Shown here in pieces: positions 13,591 to 19,295 of a DNA stretch of 19,295 nt. The stretch spans positions 1-19,295 of the forward strand of contig CAVAVT010000032.1 of NCBI GenBank assembly GCA_963592185.1, given 5' to 3'. Position numbers and translations under genes: made by a program. Position 1 is the stretch's first letter. Each line of letters starts with the position of its first letter. Under the pieces are notes generated by a model. That model made no database searches. It saw only the letters and a program-made list of their open reading frames with translations, and had not been told where the DNA came from. Source of the DNA: CAVAVT01 sp963592185 (GTDB taxonomy: Bacteria; Bacillota; Negativicutes; Selenomonadales; Selenomonadaceae).

Positions 13591-15939
13591 TTACTTTGCC
13601 ACATTATACGTGCGATACATCTTAATAGGCTCAGGATTATCCTGAATGCTCCACACACCACACGGACATACACCAGCGCAGATACCGCATCCAATGCAGC
13701 GATCCGGATCAGACACATACTCCCAAGTTCCATCCGGCTTCTCAATACGAGTAATAGCCTTTTCCGGACAAGACTCAATACACATCATACAGTCACGGCA
13801 GGTACCGCAGCTTACGCAGCGAGCATGATCTGCAGAAGGAGAAGGAATCTTGCAGTGATGGCACTTGTCAAAGTATGCCTTGGAAATGCGGTCAGCTGGA
13901 ATCTTGTCCTTGGACGGGAACGGCTTCATATCCTCGGACTTCACGCCAGCAACATACTGGTCAGCAAACCATGCAGCCTTTATTGCATCACCGATTGCAT
14001 CAGTCAGACGGCCTGGCTTGATAACGTCACCGGCTGCAAATACGCCGTCAAGGATTTCCTTGTCAGCATTAGGAATAAGCCAGGTGTCACGGAACTTTTT
14101 AATGGAAGGATCCTCAGGAAGGTAATCCAGAATTGGAGCCTCACCGATGGATACGATAACCTGATCAGCCGGAATGAAACGTCCATCATCAGAGTAGATT
14201 CCCTCATCGGTAATCTTTGTGGTCATGAACGGATAAATCAGCTTTCCGCCTAGGCTCTCAACATAGTCAATTTCTTCCTTGAATGCTGCAGGCTTCTGTA
14301 CATCGATAGCCACAACAGTCTCAGCGCCCATTTCATAAGCACCACGGCAGGTATCCATACCGGAGTTGCCGCAGCCGATAACTACTACATGCTTTCCAAC
14401 AGCTGGCTTTTCGCCCCTATTGACCTGCTTCAGGAAATCAAGGCCCATGGTGAGCTTTTCCTTGCCTTCCCAGTTAAAGAAACGGGACTTGTGACCGCCG
14501 GTTGCAACGATTACAGCATCGCTGTCCTTGCGGATTTCCTCAAATTTTGCCTTGTCAACACGGCAGGAAGTAACGAATTTTACCCCTACATCCTGCATAC
14601 GCTTCAGCTCAGCCTCAAGAAGCTGATGAGGCAGTCTTCCTCTTGGAATTACCTGCTCCAGCTTTCCGCCGATGTTCTCAGCATCATCGTATACGGTTAC
14701 GTCATGACCCTTGCGGACCAGCTGCCATGCTGCGGAAAGACCAGCAACACCGCCGCCGATTACGCCGATTTTCTTGCCAGTTTTAACTGTAGGAGGCTCC
14801 ACCTTAACATATGCGGACTCAAGACCAAGCTTGCCAATCTGGATAGGCTCGTCAATGGTTCCACGGGTACAGCCAGCCATACAGGGGTTCGGACATACAG
14901 AGCCGCAGACGGAGCCAGGGAACGGAGTGTATTCCAGCTCCAGCTCGTAAGCCTCTCTGATTTTGCCCTGACGGAGAAGGTTGTAACGGCGCTGTGTAGG
15001 AATGCCGGTTGGGCAGTTAAACTCACAGGGAGCCGCATATTTTGCATTGTCCCAGCTTGGAACACGGAGACGGTAAACGCCAGTGTTCAGGGTATTTTTT
15101 ACTTCAAAATCGTCCATAGCAACATCGCTGAAAATGCCGCCCTTTACCCATTCATTGAGACGGAAGCTCTTGAGATCAGCCTTTGGTGCCGGCTTTTTCT
15201 CCCCAGCCTTCAAAGGACGGAGCTTTTTCCACTGGCTCCAGTCAGTAAGCTCATCCTTCAGCTCTTCACGGCGGATTTCCTTCAGGAACTCATCCATGCC
15301 GCCCCCCAGGAAGTCGATATCATCCTGGTCAAGGTCAGTGTAAAGAATGTCTGCCGGATAGGTGTCGATTGGACCACGTACATAAACTACGCCGCCAACC
15401 ATGCCTACGCAGGCACGCTCGCCGAGAACGGAGGGAAGGTCCTGGCTGTCCACACCGCAGACAACCGCACGGCCGCCGCCCATGAACTCAAAGGAGAAGC
15501 TTCCTACGCTCTTCAAAATCCAAAGCTCTGGCTCCTCGTAAAGAGGATCGTGCTTCATCAGGGAGCCTGTACGGGTACCGCCACGGCCGCCGATGAAAAT
15601 TTTACCGCCGGAGGAACAATGTCCTGCGGTGTCGCCAGCATCATCCATAACGGTGATGCGTCCGCCGGAGTTCAGCCAGCCTACATCGGCAGAAGCTGAG
15701 CCTTCAACTACTATTTCAGTACCGGGAAGGCACATGGAACCCACACGCTGTCCGGCATTTGTTACATGGAAATGAAGGGTTTTCCCCTCTGGATGCCACA
15801 ACGGTCCGCCAATATCATGCTGTCCGGAGGCATGTACTTCAAATTCTGTTTCGCCCTGTCTTACGGCTTCCTCGATAGCCAAAAGAAGGTCCTGAGTGGA
15901 CATACGGTCATGTCCTACAAGTGTATCTATTTTAAACAT
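13591..15939 (-). CDS. Glutamate synthase GXGXG domain fused to GltD-like oxidoreductase
   Basis: A 782-residue fusion that supplies electrons for glutamate synthesis. Residues 1-230 form a GltB C-terminal-type GXGXG beta-helix with repeated glycine turns (SGGRITV, SSGGKIFIGG, FMGGGRAVV). Residues 300-360 carry a DPD/GltD-type Fe-S domain (Cys305, 309, 345, 349, 353, 357). A FAD-binding fold starts at IGVIGGGVAG (391-400) and an NAD(P)H fold at VVIGCGNSG (519-527); AAGDVI near 635-640 closes the FAD site. The last 90 residues add ferredoxin-like clusters, including Cys748, 751, 754 and 758. In most bacteria these are separate GltB and GltD proteins; here the domain is joined to the small subunit, as in the split archaeal-type enzyme of anaerobes. 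AAGGAGG precedes the start, 15 bases after the synthase gene. Confidence 0.88.
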   Translation of the reverse strand: MFKIDTLVGHDRMSTQDLLLAIEEAVRQGETEFEVHASGQHDIGGPLWHPEGKTLHFHVTNAGQRVGSMCLPGTEIVVEGSASADVGWLNSGGRITVMDDAGDTAGHCSSGGKIFIGGRGGTRTGSLMKHDPLYEEPELWILKSVGSFSFEFMGGGRAVVCGVDSQDLPSVLGERACVGMVGGVVYVRGPIDTYPADILYTDLDQDDIDFLGGGMDEFLKEIRREELKDELTDWSQWKKLRPLKAGEKKPAPKADLKSFRLNEWVKGGIFSDVAMDDFEVKNTLNTGVYRLRVPSWDNAKYAAPCEFNCPTGIPTQRRYNLLRQGKIREAYELELEYTPFPGSVCGSVCPNPCMAGCTRGTIDEPIQIGKLGLESAYVKVEPPTVKTGKKIGVIGGGVAGLSAAWQLVRKGHDVTVYDDAENIGGKLEQVIPRGRLPHQLLEAELKRMQDVGVKFVTSCRVDKAKFEEIRKDSDAVIVATGGHKSRFFNWEGKEKLTMGLDFLKQVNRGEKPAVGKHVVVIGCGNSGMDTCRGAYEMGAETVVAIDVQKPAAFKEEIDYVESLGGKLIYPFMTTKITDEGIYSDDGRFIPADQVIVSIGEAPILDYLPEDPSIKKFRDTWLIPNADKEILDGVFAAGDVIKPGRLTDAIGDAIKAAWFADQYVAGVKSEDMKPFPSKDKIPADRISKAYFDKCHHCKIPSPSADHARCVSCGTCRDCMMCIESCPEKAITRIEKPDGTWEYVSDPDRCIGCGICAGVCPCGVWSIQDNPEPIKMYRTYNVAK

Positions 15940-15954
15940 TGTATTCCCTCCTTA

Positions 15955-17586
15955 TCAGCATACGTACTGGATACCGAGCTTGTCAGCAATAGCCTTGTCA
16001 GTGGATACCAATGCATCACTGCGGCCTACAGGCAGAGAGCTGTTGCCGATAGGTGCCATGAGCTTTTTCAGCTCCTTGTCAAAGGTAAGTACATAATCCA
16101 CAATCTTCTGTGCGCCACGGTCAATGTCAAGACGCTTTACGAGACGTGGATCCTGGGTGCAGATACCCATCGGGCACTTGCCTGTGTTACAGGAGTTGCA
16201 GCGGCCCTGCTCGTTGCCCACGCAGCCAAGGAGCTGAATGAGGAGCTTACCTACGAATACGCCGTTTGCGCCAAGGCAGATCATCTTAAATGCATCAGCT
16301 GCTGCGTTGCCGGTCATGCCGATACCGCCGCCGCCGTAAAGAGGAATCTGTCCCTGGAGACCCTGCTTAACAGCTGCAAGATAGCAGTCTCTGATTTTGG
16401 AAACAACAGGATGTCCGGTGTGGTCCAAGGAAACCTCGTTCGCTGCACCGGTACCGCCCTGGATACCATCGATGAAGAAACCGCCGCAAATCTTGTACGG
16501 GTCACGGAGAAGGTTGTTGTATACGGATACGGAAGTTGCAGAGGCTGCGCACTTGATTGCAACAGGAACTCTGAAGCCGAATGCCGCATTCAGTGAAAGG
16601 TGCATCTTCTGTACTGATTCCTCGATGGAATACAGGCCCTGATGGTTCGGAGGAGATGCCAGTGTAGCCTTAGGTACACCACGGATTGCCTGTACGTGCT
16701 CAGCAACCTTTGCCTCTGGCAGAAGTCCGCCGTCACCAGGCTTTGCGCCCTGACCAATCTTAATGAGAACACCGGCAGGATCCGTTACCATATGAGGCAT
16801 AGCCTTGATGATACGGTTCCATCCGAAGTGGCCGGATGCAATCTGTATAATGAAGTATTTGAGATGTTCGGATTCAAGAAGCTTAACCGGCATACCGCCC
16901 TCACCGGAGCTCATGCGGATAGGAATGCCGCACTTTTCATTCAGGTAGGAGGTTGCCATTGCTACAGCTTCCCATGCACGGGTGGAAAGTGCGCCGATGG
17001 ACATATCGGAGAAAATCAGCGGATAAATCCAGTCAACAGGAGGTGTACGCTTCTGCATAACCAGCTTGCCGTTTTCCATGGTAAAAGGAAGTTCCTTGGA
17101 GGAAAGTACACGGCCGAAAGGTGCACGGACGTCAAAGGTATGACGTGCGGAGTCCAGTGACGGGTCAGTCATCTGGGAAATACGTCCAACAATGATATGG
17201 TCCAGAGTTCTCTGGGCATTCAGATTGGTACGTCCGCCTCTCTTGATTGGACCGCCGTCACGATTCAGGAGAGTTGCACGGGTATCCTGATTGCGGACAG
17301 GACGGATTGCGCCGTTGGGGCATACTTTTTCGCACATTCCGCAGCCACGGCATGAATGCGCAAGGTCAGCCTTCTGCTTGATAACAGGACGGGCAACGCT
17401 TTTGTGTACGGGAATGGGCTGAGTGCCCTCAGAAAAAGTAACGGACTTCTTCTGCATTTCAACCTTCAGAGCATTGAAGCTGCAGCCAGCAACACAGCTG
17501 CCGCAAAGAGTACAGCGCTCTGGGTCATATTCTATTTTCCAATTGAGGTCATTTACCCCAAGGTCCTGTGTCTTTACTGCTTCCAT
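15955..17586 (-). CDS. Glutamate synthase FMN domain with ferredoxin N-terminus
   Basis: The 543-residue synthase core binds FMN and combines 2-oxoglutarate with ammonia delivered from the amidotransferase subunit. Two [4Fe-4S] ferredoxin motifs open the protein (Cys25, 28, 31, 35 and Cys79, 82, 85, 89). The barrel follows from about residue 150 and shows SSGEGGMPVK, the GAKPGDGGLLP block, LASPPNHQGLYSIE, and GGGGIGMTGNAAAD. The [3Fe-4S] ligands are Cys463, Cys466 and Cys471 in CNSCNTGKCPMGICTQ. GGAGG precedes the ATG at 17586, which overlaps the amidotransferase stop by 13 bases. The added ferredoxin domain suggests electrons are relayed from the GltD-like partner, or directly from ferredoxin. 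It is the split, archaeal-type form of glutamate synthase. Confidence 0.9.
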   Translation of the reverse strand: MEAVKTQDLGVNDLNWKIEYDPERCTLCGSCVAGCSFNALKVEMQKKSVTFSEGTQPIPVHKSVARPVIKQKADLAHSCRGCGMCEKVCPNGAIRPVRNQDTRATLLNRDGGPIKRGGRTNLNAQRTLDHIIVGRISQMTDPSLDSARHTFDVRAPFGRVLSSKELPFTMENGKLVMQKRTPPVDWIYPLIFSDMSIGALSTRAWEAVAMATSYLNEKCGIPIRMSSGEGGMPVKLLESEHLKYFIIQIASGHFGWNRIIKAMPHMVTDPAGVLIKIGQGAKPGDGGLLPEAKVAEHVQAIRGVPKATLASPPNHQGLYSIEESVQKMHLSLNAAFGFRVPVAIKCAASATSVSVYNNLLRDPYKICGGFFIDGIQGGTGAANEVSLDHTGHPVVSKIRDCYLAAVKQGLQGQIPLYGGGGIGMTGNAAADAFKMICLGANGVFVGKLLIQLLGCVGNEQGRCNSCNTGKCPMGICTQDPRLVKRLDIDRGAQKIVDYVLTFDKELKKLMAPIGNSSLPVGRSDALVSTDKAIADKLGIQYVC

Positions 17587-18680
17587 CTTGTTACCTCCAG
17601 ATCATTGTCAATGATGACAATTTCACGCTCGTTCGGGTAAATATCCTGTGTTACGTCACGGTCAGGAAGAATCTCATTCAGACCGCATACCTCAGAGGAT
17701 ATTGCAACGGTGTTTTCATCACGGCCTACAACAACGGGACGAAGCTTCTTGGAATCACAGCAGGTCATCATGCGGTTGTCCGGAAGCACGGCGATGATTG
17801 TGTTCGGACCGTTGATTTCCAGATGTGCAAGAGACTGGCGGATAGCCATAAGAACGTCCTTGTCCTCACGCTGTTCGATTTCCTCGAAAGGCAGCGGAGT
17901 GATTACGTGCTTGTAGTAGCTCAGAGGCCATTTCAGCTCGTGATGAACGTAGTGAAGGGTATTCAGGAAGCACTGGGAATCGGACTCGAAGCCGATGTAG
18001 CCCCTGTGCAGGGATTTCTGGAACTCTTTGTTCTTGGTGTAGAAGGTATTCTCTCCGTTTGCACAGAGGGTATATCCCTGAAGGAAGAACGGATGAGCCG
18101 CATAGCGTACAATGTCGTAGTTGGTGTTCTGACGGCACTGGGCAACGATGGATTTTGCAACCAGACAGCCGTTGTCCTCCCAAAGGCGGAAGTATGTAGC
18201 TATATCTCTCGGATCACCGATTTCTTTTAATGTAAGAACATCCGGCCAGAAGGAATATACATAACCCTCTCCTGCATCCTCAAGAAGCTTGCGGAGGGCA
18301 AGACGGGTATCCAGGAGCACGTCCTCTTTTTCCTTTTGGCTCAGCTCGCTGAAATGCTCAGGATAGTCATAGTTACGGAAAATGTAATACGGCATAGCCT
18401 GAATATCCAGTCCCGGCTGCTTGTTTGGTACAGGAATCCACTCTGCCAACTGTACGAAGTTATGGGCATCCATATACTCCTCTACCAGCTGGTTGCCACG
18501 CTGGGTACATGCCATGGAAAGCAGCGGCTTGTCCTTGTAACCGGAGAATATACCATAAAGGTCCTGCATAACCATTGCAAAGCCCGAGTTGTCATGACCC
18601 TCCTGCTGGGGAAGCATCAGGTGGAGTGCCTTTGAGGGATGAACGGGAACCTTGCTCTTTATAGATCCTATTCTACACAT
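17574..18680 (-). CDS. Glutamate synthase glutamine amidotransferase subunit
   Basis: A class II glutamine amidotransferase of 368 residues that frees ammonia from glutamine for the synthase subunit. The ATG at 18680 is preferred over an in-frame TTG at 18707: AAGGAG lies eight bases ahead, and the mature N-terminus becomes Cys2 (MCRIGSIKSK), the nucleophile exposed when Met is removed. The upstream TTG would give a second, similar MCRI opening that has no proper ribosome-binding site. Other landmarks are PQQEGHDNSGFAMVMQ, AHPFFLQGYTLCANGENTFYTKN, and GFESDSQCFLNTLHY. It is the first gene of the operon and overlaps the next by 13 bases. Distance from the promoter is about 245 bases because of the structured leader. 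Confidence 0.88.
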   Translation of the reverse strand: MCRIGSIKSKVPVHPSKALHLMLPQQEGHDNSGFAMVMQDLYGIFSGYKDKPLLSMACTQRGNQLVEEYMDAHNFVQLAEWIPVPNKQPGLDIQAMPYYIFRNYDYPEHFSELSQKEKEDVLLDTRLALRKLLEDAGEGYVYSFWPDVLTLKEIGDPRDIATYFRLWEDNGCLVAKSIVAQCRQNTNYDIVRYAAHPFFLQGYTLCANGENTFYTKNKEFQKSLHRGYIGFESDSQCFLNTLHYVHHELKWPLSYYKHVITPLPFEEIEQREDKDVLMAIRQSLAHLEINGPNTIIAVLPDNRMMTCCDSKKLRPVVVGRDENTVAISSEVCGLNEILPDRDVTQDIYPNEREIVIIDNDLEVTRWKQ

Positions 18681-18750
18681 ACTCTTCTCTCCTTCTATCC
18701 TACACAAGGTATATACTATATAGAAAGCATTGGGCTATGTAGGCTGGCAT

Positions 18751-18795
18751 ATCGGATATTTATGCTAAAGGATTTGCAGTCCTGCATAAGCCGAT
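18751..18795 (-). other. Second leader hairpin before the glutamate synthase genes
   Basis: In minus-strand RNA a 45-base extended hairpin forms: AUCGG with CCGAU, UUAUGC with GCAUAA, and AGGA with UCCU around CUGCAAA, separated by small internal loops. It begins directly after the U-run of the upstream terminator and ends about 70 bases before the start codon at 18680. It lacks its own U-run and could influence mRNA stability or translation. Confidence 0.55.
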
Positions 18796-18828
18796 AAAAA
18801 AAGCGCGGAAGATAGGACGTCACGCGCT
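18796..18828 (-). terminator. Intrinsic terminator inside the glt leader
   Basis: AGCGCG (18828-18823) pairs with CGCGCU (18807-18802) in the minus-strand RNA, with further weak pairing in between, followed by a U-run of six to seven. It lies about 100 bases after the predicted transcription start and about 115 bases before the first gene, which is the classic attenuator position. Confidence 0.75.
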
Positions 18829-18926
18829 CAAGCATCTTTGCCCACTACCTGAAGTACATTGACCACAGGTTTCTCTATTTAGTAAAAACATTTGTCTACT
18901 GACAAAGCATTAGTTTGTAATGTACT
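18796..18926 (-). ncRNA. Structured leader RNA of unknown class
   Basis: From a consensus promoter to an internal terminator, this minus-strand RNA of about 130 bases can form a nine-base perfect closing stem (AAGUACAUU, 18926-18918, with AAUGUACUU, 18860-18852). It encloses a hairpin (UUUGUC/GACAAA with loop AGUA, 18906-18891). Within the loop, ACCUG (18870-18866) can pair with CAGGU (18851-18847) just outside the stem, making an H-type pseudoknot. CAAAG (18840-18836), just ahead of the terminator, could instead pair with CUUUG (18907-18903) in the inner hairpin, a possible switch. It does not match the glutamine riboswitches or other classes I know well. It may be a riboswitch or attenuator for glutamate synthase, or a free small RNA. 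Confidence 0.5.
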
Positions 18927-18930
18927 TATT

Positions 18931-18959
18931 ATTATAGGAATGAGACTTGCATGTGTCAA
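18931..18959 (-). promoter_or_regulatory. Consensus promoter of the glutamate synthase leader
   Basis: On the minus strand, a perfect TTGACA (18959-18954), a 17-base spacer and a perfect TATAAT (18936-18931). Transcription should begin near 18925. A promoter this strong ahead of an internal terminator supports control by attenuation. Confidence 0.88.
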
Positions 18960-19295
18960 TATGCTTTATGCATTCAAAACCCCTTTATTTCCGCTTGTTA
19001 TAGCGTTTTTTACTATGTAAACTGTATCTTTATGCATAAAGTTGATTTTTATTCAGGATTGTAAAGGTGTGATAATAGTTTTCATTTAGGCTGTAATAAG
19101 CGTGGTGTATGGGATAGAAAGGGGTGATGTGTTGGGTGCATTGTGATTTTGTATTGAATTGTTTTTCTGAATACAAGAATACAGTATTTATGTGTTTTTT
19201 GTCATAGAAGTGTGTGAAATGTATGAGGTTTTGTTATAATGCCCGGCTGTATGTGCTCAAAAGGTTATCAATGTGGTTAGAATCGTATCAAAAGA
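18960..19295. other. Gene-free region with a 14-bp palindrome
   Basis: No reading frame with a ribosome-binding site is convincing here. The stretch is AT-rich and holds the perfect palindrome CTTTATGCATAAAG at 19028-19041. Its first ten bases recur at 18964-18973, just upstream of the -35 box, 64 bases (about six helical turns) away. These could be activator sites for the glutamate synthase promoter. A plus-strand TATAAT near 19235 has no clear -35. Confidence 0.4.

Noticed and set aside
18796..18926. T-box, glutamine riboswitch or 6S RNA as the identity of the glt leader
   Set aside because: No T-box sequence, no glutamine-riboswitch core and no long bulged 6S-like duplex could be found, so it is left as an unassigned class.
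1..19295. CRISPR arrays, tRNA or rRNA genes, insertion sequences
   Set aside because: No regularly spaced direct repeats with spacers, no tRNA-like cloverleaf, no rRNA sequence and no transposase frame were seen.

Overview
The window looks like chromosomal DNA of an anaerobic Bacillota (Firmicutes). The promoters are of the TTGACA/TATAAT type, the ribosome-binding sites are strong and purine-rich, the inositol operon has a DeoR-type regulator, and the glutamate synthase is split and rich in iron-sulfur clusters. A gut or rumen member of the Negativicutes or Clostridia would fit, but the genus cannot be fixed from the sequence alone.

Left end (1-4.8 kb): an AT-rich accessory segment. On the minus strand lies a three-gene ABC-three-component (ABC-3C) conflict system: an HNH-like zinc-finger protein, a small middle component and a DUF2326-type coiled-coil ATPase. 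Its leader carries four 10-bp tandem repeats, the last of which doubles as the ribosome-binding site. Divergent from it on the plus strand is a tightly packed set: a DUF4417 protein, a small protein resembling a free-standing polymorphic-toxin C-terminal module, and an acidic protein that could be its immunity partner. A two-way terminator (4798-4833) separates this segment from the metabolic genes.

Middle (4.9-13.0 kb): a myo-inositol catabolic operon on the minus strand, in transcription order Fe-alcohol dehydrogenase, iolJ, iolC, iolB, iolD, iolE. A divergent DeoR-family gene (iolR type) reads the other way. The encoded steps run from 2-keto-myo-inositol through the ring-opened acid and its phosphate to DHAP and malonate semialdehyde. 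No iolA is present; the iron-dependent alcohol dehydrogenase at the head of the operon suggests reduction of malonate semialdehyde to 3-hydroxypropionate. An 18-bp inverted repeat overlaps the operon's -10 box, and a related copy lies nearer the regulator, so autoregulated repression is likely. The inositol dehydrogenase and transporter are not in this window.

Between 13.1 and 13.5 kb lies an unrecognised 53-codon gene on the minus strand. It has its own near-consensus promoter and a near-perfect 7-1-7 Fur-type box just downstream of the -10.

Right end (13.6-18.7 kb): a three-gene glutamate synthase operon on the minus strand (glutaminase domain, ferredoxin-FMN synthase domain, and a GXGXG domain fused to a GltD-like NAD(P)H oxidoreductase with extra Fe-S clusters). 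It is preceded by a consensus promoter, a leader RNA of about 130 nt that can form a long stem plus a pseudoknot and ends in an intrinsic terminator, and then a second large hairpin before the first start codon. This looks like an attenuation system or a separately accumulating small RNA of a class I do not recognise. The last 335 bases hold no gene I can support.
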